The notes beneath the pieces were generated by a model that saw only the letters and a list, made by a program, of their open reading frames with translations, had not been told where the DNA came from and did not search any database. DNA of 39,280 bases. Source: Methanosalsum natronophilum (GTDB taxonomy: Archaea; Halobacteriota; Methanosarcinia; Methanosarcinales; Methanosarcinaceae). The stretch covers positions 1 through 39,280 of the forward strand of contig NZ_JANUCS010000017.1 of the NCBI RefSeq assembly GCF_024808815.1, read 5' to 3'. Of this stretch, positions 1 to 7,993 are shown in pieces (position 1 is the first letter of the stretch; each line of letters begins with the position of its first letter). Both the position numbers and the translations under genes were made by a program.

Positions 1-791
1 CACAACCTCAACTTGCAGTACGTTTTATGACAGTTGAAAGTAATAAATCTTTTAATCGCGCTATCTTTGTAGGTGGACCTTTTATACTAATGATGGCTGG
101 TGTTGCATATATAACAGGTGCTTTATCAAACGTTTATTTTTATGATAATTTTGGTCAGCTTGCAATTGAAGTTGCAGGTGGGAATACGGATCTTGTAATA
201 CCTGCATATATTAATAGTGCAATGCCGGATGCATTTGTAATTTTGTTTATGTTAGTGTTACTCGCAGCTTCAATGTCCACATTGAGTTCACAATATCATA
301 CAATGGGCACATCTATCGGTCATGATGTGTATAGAGAATATATTTTGAATGGTAATGTTGGTGAGACCGTTACTATTACTCGTATAGGCATTGCAGTTAC
401 TATTTTGATAAGTGTAATACTAGCCTATCTTCTTCCAATCAGTATTATTGCTAGAGCTACTGCTATTTTCTTTGGTTTATGTGCAGCTGCATTTCTCCCT
501 ATATATATAGGTGCACTTTTCTGGAAACGTATGAATAAACAAGGTGCAATTGCAGGTCTTGTAGTGGGCTCAATATCAAGTTTGTTTTGGTTAACTTTTG
601 TTCATGAAGCTAATGCTGTGCCACTTGGTATTTCTCAGTTCTTAACTGGAAATGAAACCATCATATCAGGTACGCTTACGTTAGTAGATCCGATACTAAT
701 AGCTACACCTCTAGCTGGGCTGGCAGCTATAGTAATAACTCTAATTACACCACCACCTAGTGAACAGACGAATGAAAAATGTGAGAAATAA
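1..791 (+). CDS. Sodium:solute symporter (SSS family), C-terminal part, cut by window edge
   Basis: This is the C-terminal part of a membrane symporter of the sodium:solute symporter family (PutP/SSF type), which couples Na+ influx to uptake of a solute such as proline or a betaine. The reading frame is open to the left edge (codons begin at base 3, reading QPQLAVRF before the first in-window Met at 27), so the ATG at 27 is not the true start. About 260 residues are visible, with several hydrophobic helices (for example VILFMLVLLAASMSTLSSQY and ITRIGIAVTILISVILAYLL). The HPQ/QPQ-x-x-VRFM segment and the AASMSTLSSQ helix are typical of the family. The tail is hydrophilic (PPPSEQTNEK). The substrate cannot be told from this part. 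An osmolyte role would fit the abl genes elsewhere in the window, but that is inference. Confidence 0.88.
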   Translation, partial: QPQLAVRFMTVESNKSFNRAIFVGGPFILMMAGVAYITGALSNVYFYDNFGQLAIEVAGGNTDLVIPAYINSAMPDAFVILFMLVLLAASMSTLSSQYHTMGTSIGHDVYREYILNGNVGETVTITRIGIAVTILISVILAYLLPISIIARATAIFFGLCAAAFLPIYIGALFWKRMNKQGAIAGLVVGSISSLFWLTFVHEANAVPLGISQFLTGNETIISGTLTLVDPILIATPLAGLAAIVITLITPPPSEQTNEKCEK

Positions 792-813
792 TCTAGAATA
801 AGCTAGTCTAACT

Positions 814-1644
814 TTAATTTTTATCATGCACCCAAAACTCACCATCAAAAGTAAACTCTTTTTTCCATATAGGTACTTTTTCTTTAACTAATTCTATAGC
901 TTCACTTAATACTGGAAATAGTTGTTGACGGTGCGATGCAGCTACTACTATATAAACAATATCTTCAGCAGGTTCAATGTGTCCTGATTTGTGATGAATT
1001 AAAACATCTACTATTCCTTCTTGTTGCTTTAATTTATCAGTTATTTCTTTAATTTGTTTTTGGGCTAAAATATCATATTTCTCAAATACAAGCCTTTGAG
1101 TTTGGAGATTTCCAGTAATCTCTCTAACAATCCCAGTGAAGGTCCCAACTGCTCCTGCTTTTTTTATGTTTGAATTTGACTTGACACGATTTATCAGTGA
1201 ATTTAATGTCACAGTATCTTCAAGTGAGTATATTATTTGTATAGCAGATTCAATTTCTTGCTCATTGAATGAGTCGATATGAGCTTTTATATTATCTATT
1301 CTTTCGTTTGAAGGTAGATTTCCAACTAAAATTTTTGGGACCCGGGTTTTTTTTCCTCCTTCGATAATTAAATATTTTATGCCAGAATTTGCCATATTTT
1401 CAATAGCATCAGTTAAACTAATTTTTTTACTATAAGTTATCATACCATCATCAAGGATACCTGTTACTACATTTGATCCAGCCTCAAAGTGTTTACCTGT
1501 ATCAGTATCAATATCCAAAAAGTTATGATTTTTCATATATTTGATAGTTCCAACTGGACCTTTTTCACTCAGTTTCTTAACTATTGTTGAAACTATTGTA
1601 GTCTTACCTGAGTCTTTTTTACCTACAATTGCAATGACTTTCAT
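814..1644 (-). CDS. MobB-MoaE fusion: molybdopterin cofactor biosynthesis
   Basis: This 276-residue protein joins two molybdenum/tungsten-cofactor domains. Residues about 1-125 resemble MobB, a P-loop GTPase linked to guanine dinucleotide addition to molybdopterin, with Walker A GKKDSGKTT at residues 8-16. Residues about 135-276 are MoaE, the catalytic subunit of molybdopterin synthase: GAVGTFTGIVRE near its start, then HHKSGHIEPAEDIV, AASHRQ and the lysine-bearing PIWKKEF near the end. The start is taken as ATG 1644 because GTGAT precedes it at good spacing; the frame also has a GTG at 1653. It converges on the symporter with a 22-bp gap. The product would serve formylmethanofuran dehydrogenase or another pterin enzyme. 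No MoaD partner is nearby. Confidence 0.87.
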   Translation of the reverse strand: MKVIAIVGKKDSGKTTIVSTIVKKLSEKGPVGTIKYMKNHNFLDIDTDTGKHFEAGSNVVTGILDDGMITYSKKISLTDAIENMANSGIKYLIIEGGKKTRVPKILVGNLPSNERIDNIKAHIDSFNEQEIESAIQIIYSLEDTVTLNSLINRVKSNSNIKKAGAVGTFTGIVREITGNLQTQRLVFEKYDILAQKQIKEITDKLKQQEGIVDVLIHHKSGHIEPAEDIVYIVVAASHRQQLFPVLSEAIELVKEKVPIWKKEFTFDGEFWVHDKN

Positions 1645-1666
1645 GACTATCACTTTTAGTAACTTA

Positions 1667-2494
1667 TTACTCTAAATGTTGAACACTGGTTTTAGGAGAT
1701 TGAAATAAATCCATGTAATCATAAAATTTTTGAGGCATTTGAGTCTGTACTGGTAAACCTAATTTGATAGCCTCTGATGCTTTGATTGGAGTTATATGTA
1801 TTAGTTCTCCACTATATAGTTTTTTAGATAGTTCTTCAAGCTTCTCTTTATCTTCATATTTATCATCTAATAGTTCATAAAAAACGGATTTTGTTAGATT
1901 AAGGGCCTTTTTTGAAATATCACTCATTATGACCGTGCTATCATCGGCTTTATCTCCTTTTACCTGTGCTGCATAAATCCAAGAAGGTGCAGGAAAGCTG
2001 CCTCTCATCCAATCACCTATCTGGGGATCAATGGGACCAAGTACAGCATTTGAATCCATTAATATTTCATCTGCTGCTAGTGCTATAATAGTTCCTCCCG
2101 ACATTGAATAATAAGGCACAATAACTCTTGTTTTTTCAGGATGACTTTTTAAGGCTCGTGCTATTTGTATACTAGCATGCATTTGTCCACCAGGTGTATG
2201 GACTATAATATCAATTGGTCTTTTACCGGCGGTTCTAATAGCTCTTATTATCTGTTCTGCATCATCTGAATCTATATATTGATAAACAGGCACGCCCAAA
2301 AACGAAAGTGCCTCTTTTCTATGAATCATTGAAAGAACTTTAGTTCCTTGTTCTTTTTCTATTTTTGTAATTGTTTTTTTCCTTCGTTTATTTATCCCTT
2401 TTAACTGGACTTGTGGATAGAAAATTACGTAAAAAATAAAAATAATTCCTACAACTATGATAATTGTCCAAATATCAATTAATTCAAAAACCAA
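1667..2494 (-). CDS. Membrane-anchored Clp-fold serine protease (SDH/DUF114 family)
   Basis: This 275-residue protein starts with one transmembrane helix (residues about 8-28, IWTIIIVVGIIFIFYVIFY) followed by a basic stretch (KGINKRRKKTITK). The rest matches the archaeal SDH-family Clp-fold serine proteinases (DUF114), relatives of SppA signal-peptide peptidase. Visible signatures are VHTPGGQMHASIQIARAL, the nucleophile region YYSMSGGTIIALAADEI and the GPIDPQIG segment. It probably cleaves membrane-associated peptides at the cytoplasmic face. The start codon is TTG, preceded by AGGGGAA. It lies 22 bp upstream of mobB-moaE in the same direction and may be cotranscribed with it, although the functions have no obvious link. 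Confidence 0.87.
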   Translation of the reverse strand: MVFELIDIWTIIIVVGIIFIFYVIFYPQVQLKGINKRRKKTITKIEKEQGTKVLSMIHRKEALSFLGVPVYQYIDSDDAEQIIRAIRTAGKRPIDIIVHTPGGQMHASIQIARALKSHPEKTRVIVPYYSMSGGTIIALAADEILMDSNAVLGPIDPQIGDWMRGSFPAPSWIYAAQVKGDKADDSTVIMSDISKKALNLTKSVFYELLDDKYEDKEKLEELSKKLYSGELIHITPIKASEAIKLGLPVQTQMPQKFYDYMDLFQSPKTSVQHLE

Positions 2495-2670
2495 TTTTAG
2501 TTCCCCTATTATATTTCTAGTATTCTAATTTACATTAAAGTAAATACTTCAGAAATAAATAGTTACTTATGGATTTAACTTAGTATAATAACTATAATAT
2601 AATATAATCAAGTTTAGGTTCTAATAGAATAATATAACTTGTAATTGCTCAATAAGCTCTTATTATTAGT

Positions 2671-2690
2671 AAAAAAGTTTATATTTATAA
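2671..2690 (+). promoter_or_regulatory. Promoter region of mmp11 in a 307-bp AT-rich divergent gap
   Basis: The gap 2495-2801 separates the divergent DUF114 protease and mmp11. The best core promoter for the plus strand is AAAAAAGTTTATATTTATAA, a purine-rich BRE followed by a TATA box, which predicts transcription start near 2710 and a leader of about 90 nt. The leader has T-runs (2735-2760) but no clear hairpin. The rest of the gap is AT-rich with TATAATA-like repeats (2581-2605) and no gene. Confidence 0.5.
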
Positions 2691-2801
2691 TTCTACGATA
2701 GCTGAAAAACAAAAGCATTTTTAGGAATTAGATTTTTGTTTTTGATAGTCTTTTTTCTAGACTTAAATATTATTGTTTTATTTGATTTATAGGAAGATGG
2801 A

Positions 2802-3710
2802 ATGATGAAAAAAGTAGAATTAAGCGATCCATATACAGTACCGTATAAAAAAATATGTGCGATTTGTGATGAAAAGAATGAGATTGCTGAGATAATTGAA
2901 TTTTTTGACTGCTATGGTGGTGCTGCATGGTCAAGATACCACTATTCAAATTCTCCTCTGGTTGAAGATGCATATGTTCTTGGAGATACAATAAGATACC
3001 TTGTAAAAACTGGCCAGAAAAACCTTAATCTTAAGCCTTCAACTGCGGCAGCAGGTATAGAATCATTTATTGTTAAAGATAATGAGGCTCATATCACATA
3101 TTCTGGTCTTGGTGGTGGAGGAGTTGGAGCCACAAAATGTAGAAGCTCTGCGGATGGAATATTGCGGTCTAGTTTCACAGATTCTGGGGGAAGTAGAGTT
3201 GCTAAGGGAACAATTGTAGTACCTAGGATGGAACGACTTATTATAGGTATTGATGACACAGACTCTAAAGAAGAGGGTGCTACATGGTCACTTTGCCATA
3301 ATATTGCAAAAGAAATAGATTCTCATGAGAAAAGATATTTGTCCCATTCACTTGTACAGCTATATCCCGTTCCAACTAAAACTCAAAACTGTGTCGCTAC
3401 AGTTCTTGAATTTGGCTGTAGCTCTGAAAAAGCTAAGGATATAATTATTGATGAATTGAAAAATGCTTTGTTAAAGTATAGTGTCTCAAATGAAACAGGT
3501 ATGGTTGCAATCTCATCTTTTAGTGCAGATAAATATCAAGATTATAGTAAGTTATGTAGGACGAGACAACTAACTAAAGCGTTTGCTCTAGATTATGCCA
3601 AAAAAAACCAAATTAAAATAATCTTAAATGGAAATGGAGTGATTGGTGCACTTGCAGCACTTGCATGGGTTGCTAAATCTGATCAATCTATTATTATGGA
3701 AGCTGACTAA
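2802..3710 (+). CDS. mmp11: Methanogenesis marker protein 11
   Basis: This 302-residue protein matches the methanogenesis marker 11 family, which is largely confined to methane-metabolising archaea and has no proven function. Recognisable segments are YGGAAWSRYHYSNSPLVEDA in the N-terminal half, the glycine-rich SGLGGGGVGATKCRSSADG around residues 100-120, and GIDDTDSKEEGATW at about 148-161. That last motif resembles the GIDDTD nucleotide-binding signature of TiaS-like proteins, so an ATP- or RNA-linked activity is conceivable. The start is ATG 2802 (a second ATG follows at 2805), with AGGAAGATGGA upstream. The next gene begins 1 base after the stop, so the two are probably translated from one message. 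Confidence 0.88.
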   Translation: MMKKVELSDPYTVPYKKICAICDEKNEIAEIIEFFDCYGGAAWSRYHYSNSPLVEDAYVLGDTIRYLVKTGQKNLNLKPSTAAAGIESFIVKDNEAHITYSGLGGGGVGATKCRSSADGILRSSFTDSGGSRVAKGTIVVPRMERLIIGIDDTDSKEEGATWSLCHNIAKEIDSHEKRYLSHSLVQLYPVPTKTQNCVATVLEFGCSSEKAKDIIIDELKNALLKYSVSNETGMVAISSFSADKYQDYSKLCRTRQLTKAFALDYAKKNQIKIILNGNGVIGALAALAWVAKSDQSIIMEAD

Positions 3711-3711
3711 A

Positions 3712-5277
3712 ATGAGGAATTATGCTGAAAATGGTAATGGAAATCAAGTTAATGATCATATGCCATTTACAGGACTTGAAGCTTTAGTTATTGCAGCAGA
3801 GGATGCTGATGTAGAGGTAGCTGTAGCAGTACCTGGTTATCCTATTACAGCTATTATGGAGAATTTCTTTGATAGAGGTACTATTAACGCAAATTGGGTT
3901 ACAAATGAAAAAGTAGCCCTTGAAATTGCTTTAGGGTCATCTGTTGTTGGGATGCGATCTCTAGTACTAACAAAACATGTAGGAGTTAATATATTATCAG
4001 ATACATTAATTACATCATGTACACATACCATTGGTTCAGGTATAGTGATAATTGCAGGAGATGATCCAGGTGTAGTTGCATCACAAAATGAACAAGATTC
4101 TAGGTCTTATGGTTTTATTGTAGAAAATGCAGTATATGATCCTTCAACTCCACAAGTACTATATGAATCAATTCATCATGCTTTTAATATTTCTGAGAAA
4201 GCTTCTATGCCTGTAATTATTAGAGTCACTAATAGAATCCTACAATTATCTTCCACGATTGAAAGAGTAAATACTGAAAAAAACTCTAAGCTTTTTGACC
4301 GTAACATATGGAAATTAACTATGCGTGGAAAACATCAGCGTTTCCATAAAGTAGCCTACCCACTTATGAAAGCTGAAAGTGAGATTACTACTTTAAATAT
4401 GGTTATCAATAGAGGTAAAAGTATTGGAATAATTTCATCGGGATATGTATCACATGTTATAGAAAATGACCTAAAGTATTGTATCAACCAAAAAAAAATA
4501 TCACACTTAATGTTAACGATGATATTTCCATTACCTAAATTACATTTAGATGATTTTATTAAAAAACATGAATATATACTTGTTATTGAGGAAACTGAAC
4601 CTGTTATTGAATCTTTTCTTAATTCAACTGGATACAAAAAGATATGTGGGAAAAATACCGGACATTTACCTTATGGTTTAATTGAAATAAATGATATAGA
4701 ATTTGCAATAGAAAATGCACATAAGTATTATGTAAATAACCAAATAACCGTTCAAACAATTAAAGAACGTGGATCAAGATCATTGTGTAAAAAATGCCCT
4801 TTTATTCCTTTATATAATGCATTAAGTCATTTTGATGTTCCGATTGCAGGGGATCTTGGATGCTCAATACTTACAGCCCCAAAACCATTTGAGCTTGTTG
4901 ATACCGGCTTTTCGTTAGGCTCATCAATATCTGTTGCTATGGGATTTAAAAGAAAAGGTATTGCAATTATTGGTGATTTTGGATTAGCCCATACAGGAAT
5001 AATTGGATTGATAAATGCAACCCATATCAACTCAGACGTTTTGATTATAGTTTTACAAAACGAAATTGCTGCTATGACTGGAGGACAAAATGTACCTGAT
5101 CTGACCAAAATTGTAAAAACAATAGTGAAAGACACAACAATCATAGAAACTGATAAATTAAGCAAATCACTTTTAGAAGAAGATATTTACAATATTGTAA
5201 ACTCCAAACTATCACATGATGGAGTTTCTGTTTTATTAGTAAGAGGTACTTGTGAGAAAAGTTATTACTTAGACTAA
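3712..5277 (+). CDS. IorA-like thiamine pyrophosphate protein without ferredoxin domain
   Basis: This 521-residue protein has the architecture of the indolepyruvate:ferredoxin oxidoreductase alpha subunit (IorA). The N-terminal pyrimidine-binding domain holds VPGYPITAIMENFF and a conserved glutamate in NEKVALEIALG. A middle domain follows. The C-terminal pyrophosphate-binding domain carries CKKCPFIPLYNAL, GDLGCSIL and the TPP motif region GDFGLAHTGIIGLINATHIN. Ordinary IorA proteins exceed 600 residues and end with two [4Fe-4S] clusters; this one stops at GTCEKSYYLD with no such motif. No IorB partner is in the window. The start at ATG 3712 is preferred over the upstream in-frame start at 3643, which would lie inside mmp11. 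Its substrate is unknown; pairing with mmp11 hints at a role specific to methane metabolism. Confidence 0.75.
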   Translation: MRNYAENGNGNQVNDHMPFTGLEALVIAAEDADVEVAVAVPGYPITAIMENFFDRGTINANWVTNEKVALEIALGSSVVGMRSLVLTKHVGVNILSDTLITSCTHTIGSGIVIIAGDDPGVVASQNEQDSRSYGFIVENAVYDPSTPQVLYESIHHAFNISEKASMPVIIRVTNRILQLSSTIERVNTEKNSKLFDRNIWKLTMRGKHQRFHKVAYPLMKAESEITTLNMVINRGKSIGIISSGYVSHVIENDLKYCINQKKISHLMLTMIFPLPKLHLDDFIKKHEYILVIEETEPVIESFLNSTGYKKICGKNTGHLPYGLIEINDIEFAIENAHKYYVNNQITVQTIKERGSRSLCKKCPFIPLYNALSHFDVPIAGDLGCSILTAPKPFELVDTGFSLGSSISVAMGFKRKGIAIIGDFGLAHTGIIGLINATHINSDVLIIVLQNEIAAMTGGQNVPDLTKIVKTIVKDTTIIETDKLSKSLLEEDIYNIVNSKLSHDGVSVLLVRGTCEKSYYLD

Positions 5278-5631
5278 CTTAAAAAATAGAACCTTGTCTG
5301 TTATTTCACAATAAAATTTATAAAGTTAAATTTTTGTTTATCTTAATATAGCTAAAATTAAATGAATGCATAGTGCTTAAACAATCAGACGAAACTAAAT
5401 AATCATTTTTCTTACTGGTTATAAGATTAACTTATTTAACATTCTATCTTGTTGCCATCTACAATATATATAATGTGATTCAGCTTGTTTAATATGGCTT
5501 TTTACTCGATTAAATCCAGCTGAACCTAATGTCGAACCTATATAAAAATTGAAGCTTAAATAAAGATTAAGGTAACCTATTTTGCCTACATGTATATTGT
5601 AGGAGTTGAATATGAGAATATTAATATTTTT
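5278..5631. other. 354-bp intergenic region between convergent genes
   Basis: The region lies between the IorA-like gene (plus) and mmp12 (minus). It contains one clear hairpin, CCTACA(7 nt)TGTAGG at 5585-5603. On the minus strand a 39-codon open stretch ends at a TAA near 5420 and spans to about 5540. It includes GSAGFNRVKSH and YCRWQQDRM, looks protein-like, but has no start codon and an in-frame stop just upstream. It may be the tail of a decayed gene or chance. No RNA gene was recognised. Confidence 0.4.
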
Positions 5632-6609
5632 TTAATCTAACTTAACATTAATCCCCAGTATATTATTTTTACCTTTATAAATATCTCTTGCAATTTCTGC
5701 ACATCCAATTGCTGCGCTCCATTTATTTAGTATATGCGCATTTATATCTAAAAGTTCGTTTATTTTGTTAGTAACATATTCTACTTCTGCAACTGAACCA
5801 GCTAGTATTACATCGCCAAAAGTTCCATTTTGTTCCTTCAGCAGCAATTGTAGGCTAGTTATTTCCATGGCACTAAAAAGTGATATGGTATCAAGTGCTA
5901 AAATTGCATCTTGCTCTTTTTTTTCAAGTCCTGTTAAAATTTCAGCTAAATTAGAATAAGGTGTTCTTTTTATCACACCAGCTGTAGTGAAAGCTTCATT
6001 TGCAGTATATTTATGGGAATCTACATCTCTAATTGCAAGAACATCAAGAGGGCCATGATGAATTCCAGGTGCAAAGATACATGCATCTATTGCACCAACG
6101 AGTTTACTACTAGCAACAGCTAAAGTAACAGTATTAGAACTAATATCTGATATTACGAAGTTAGTGAATCCCTTACATAAAGAATGATATGCGATACCAA
6201 TTTTTTCGGGGCTGGTCGAGTGAGAAAAAATATTTAACCTAGAATCTGTACTACTTTTTGCATGAATACCTGGTATAACAAAAGTAGGTATTTGCGAACA
6301 TTTTATGGCGTCAAAAACACGTTCACCTGCACCAGTTTTTACCCCTACTCCTTTGTTACTAATAATTCCTCTATTGATAACTTTATTTATGTTTTCTATA
6401 GAATTAATGCCATCACCCATAGAATATGTAATAGCTGCCATTTTTACCTGTTTAATTTGAATATCAAGCTTAGAGGTCAAAAGGTTAATTATTTCATATT
6501 CTGACATTATTGCTAAAGTATTTCGTTGGATAGCAATTTTTTTAATGTTATCATAATCAATTGTAGCAACACGGACAGCAGTGGTTCCATGATCAATTCC
6601 CAAAAACAT
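5632..6609 (-). CDS. mmp12: Methanogenesis marker protein 12 (DUF1464, sugar-kinase-like ATPase fold)
   Basis: This 325-residue protein is methanogenesis marker 12. It opens with FLGIDHGTTAVR, a phosphate-1-type motif of the ASKHA (acetate/sugar kinase, actin, Hsp70) fold. Other family segments are ITYSMGDGIN, GVKTGAGERVFDAI, VIPGIHAKSSTDSRLNIFSH, IFAPGIHHGPLDVLAIRDVD and the C-terminal LAGSVAEVEYV and WSAAIGCAEIARDIYKG. The length agrees with the family. The biochemical role is unknown; the fold suggests ATP binding. It is the last gene of the long minus-strand operon, 21 bp behind the DUF2103 gene, and GGAT precedes its ATG. Confidence 0.87.
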   Translation of the reverse strand: MFLGIDHGTTAVRVATIDYDNIKKIAIQRNTLAIMSEYEIINLLTSKLDIQIKQVKMAAITYSMGDGINSIENINKVINRGIISNKGVGVKTGAGERVFDAIKCSQIPTFVIPGIHAKSSTDSRLNIFSHSTSPEKIGIAYHSLCKGFTNFVISDISSNTVTLAVASSKLVGAIDACIFAPGIHHGPLDVLAIRDVDSHKYTANEAFTTAGVIKRTPYSNLAEILTGLEKKEQDAILALDTISLFSAMEITSLQLLLKEQNGTFGDVILAGSVAEVEYVTNKINELLDINAHILNKWSAAIGCAEIARDIYKGKNNILGINVKLD

Positions 6610-6630
6610 GTTTTCAATCCGGTAAAAATA

Positions 6631-6975
6631 TTATTTATCAATTAACAGGGCTTGATTTATATTATTCCTAATCCTTTCACCTGCTTTTTTATCCCCAGCC
6701 GTAGTAACAAGTCGAATCTCTTGAGTAGTTGTTCCTTGAGATATAAGCAACCTAAGATTACCTCTATCATCAGCTCTCATTATTTTGCAATTCAAAGATC
6801 CTCCAGAAACTCCTTTTCCTTTAACTTTGATGAATGAAGGTATTATTTTTTTTATTTCAGAGTTTAAACTAATAGTTTTCAGGACTTTTTTACCTAAACG
6901 ATCACCAACTATAGTTGTATGCGATCCTCCAAGCTTTTTTTTGAGACTCTCGTTACTATCTGACTTTTCTTTCAT
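6631..6975 (-). CDS. DUF2103 family small protein, function unknown
   Basis: This 114-residue protein resembles DUF2103. It shows LGGSHTTIVGDRLGKKVL near the N terminus, then IKKIIPSFIKVKGKG, LRLLISQGTTTQEIRLVTT and a terminal helix (AGERIRNNINQAL). The order of a GSHTT-like segment, an 'I-P-x-I-K-V-K-G' strand and 'G-T-T-Q-E-I-x-x-V-T' fits the family, which is known from archaea and cyanobacteria but uncharacterised. It is basic and small, so a nucleic-acid or ribosome partner is possible. It lies 21 bp after idsA and 21 bp before mmp12 in the same direction. No strong Shine-Dalgarno precedes the ATG, so it may depend on coupling to idsA. Confidence 0.65.
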   Translation of the reverse strand: MKEKSDSNESLKKKLGGSHTTIVGDRLGKKVLKTISLNSEIKKIIPSFIKVKGKGVSGGSLNCKIMRADDRGNLRLLISQGTTTQEIRLVTTAGDKKAGERIRNNINQALLIDK

Positions 6976-6996
6976 GTGAGTATCAAAATCTGAATG

Positions 6997-7965
6997 TCAA
7001 TAATCTCTTTCAATCATATAATCCGCAATTCTCTTCAACTTATCTTTAGCATCTGAATCTGGTAAAACTTCAAGCTTTTCTTTTCCTTCTCGTATATATG
7101 AGAAAGCTAGCTCTTCTGCGTACTTTATTGAACCAGATTCATGGAGTAATTGAACAGAAGCCTCAATTTCACTATTAGTAGCTTTGCCTTTCCCGAAAAT
7201 ATTTATATCTACATTTTTTTCTCGAGCATGTATTGCAATTAGTGTTTTTTTACCCTCAAGTATATCACTACCACGAGATTTACCTAATATTTCTTCTGGT
7301 GTTATTAAATCCAAAACATCATCATATATTTGGAAACCAACACCTACCAGTCTACCATAATCGTAAAGTGCATCTGCAACTTCTTCAGACGCTCCACCAA
7401 GTATTGCACCAACTTTGGCAGCTGCTGCATAAAGGACAGAAGTTTTTTTCTCAACCATCTTAAGGTATTCTTCTTTAGTTACATCATCCCTGTTCTCAAA
7501 CTCAATATCCATCCATTGTCCTTCACATATTTGTGTGCATGTTTTTGAGAGGACGCCTATTGATTTATTTAATCTATCAGGATCATTATCCATACCTGAA
7601 ATAATTTCAAAAGCTTTTGAATAAAGGGTATCACCTGCTAAAATAGCACCTGAACACCCCCATTTAACATGTACAGCTTCCATACCACGTCTCACTGGAT
7701 CCTCATCCATTATATCATCATGAATCAATGTAAAGTTGTGAACAAGTTCTACTGATACTGCAGCTGGTAAAATATCGTCTAAATTTGCACCAACTGCTTG
7801 AGCAGCAAGAAGTAAAGTAGCAGGACGAAGTCTCTTCCCACCCGCATCTGGCAGATATCTTGAAGCTCTATAAAGTTCAACTGGTTGATTTATAGGTAGC
7901 ATTTTGGAGATTTCTTCATCCACATCAGCTGTAATTCCACGCAATTCATCAATAATATTTGGCAT
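6997..7965 (-). CDS. idsA: Short-chain isoprenyl diphosphate synthase (geranylgeranyl/farnesyl-PP synthase)
   Basis: This 322-residue trans-prenyltransferase condenses dimethylallyl diphosphate with isopentenyl diphosphate to make the C15-C20 chains of archaeal ether lipids. Visible motifs are GGKRLRP (about 42-48), the first aspartate-rich motif DDIMDED (83-89) and the second, YDDVLD (about 216), followed by GKSRGSDILEGKKT. The start is ATG 7965, preceded by GTGAT at the usual spacing; a GTG at 7974 is in frame but less likely. The gene follows RNase J by 28 bp and completes the isoprenoid block mvk-ipk-fni-rnj-idsA. The chain length is not certain from the sequence. Confidence 0.93.
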   Translation of the reverse strand: MPNIIDELRGITADVDEEISKMLPINQPVELYRASRYLPDAGGKRLRPATLLLAAQAVGANLDDILPAAVSVELVHNFTLIHDDIMDEDPVRRGMEAVHVKWGCSGAILAGDTLYSKAFEIISGMDNDPDRLNKSIGVLSKTCTQICEGQWMDIEFENRDDVTKEEYLKMVEKKTSVLYAAAAKVGAILGGASEEVADALYDYGRLVGVGFQIYDDVLDLITPEEILGKSRGSDILEGKKTLIAIHAREKNVDINIFGKGKATNSEIEASVQLLHESGSIKYAEELAFSYIREGKEKLEVLPDSDAKDKLKRIADYMIERDY

Positions 7966-7993
7966 ATATATCACAAATCCAAAATTATAATTC

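Noticed and set aside
2770-2991. 73-codon minus-strand open frame overlapping the mmp11 start
   Set aside because: It is antisense to mmp11, His/Gln/Ser-rich and without family resemblance.
5530-5545. GGTTCGA on the minus strand, resembling a tRNA T-loop
   Set aside because: The flanks do not form a 5-bp T-stem and no acceptor or anticodon arm can be placed around it.
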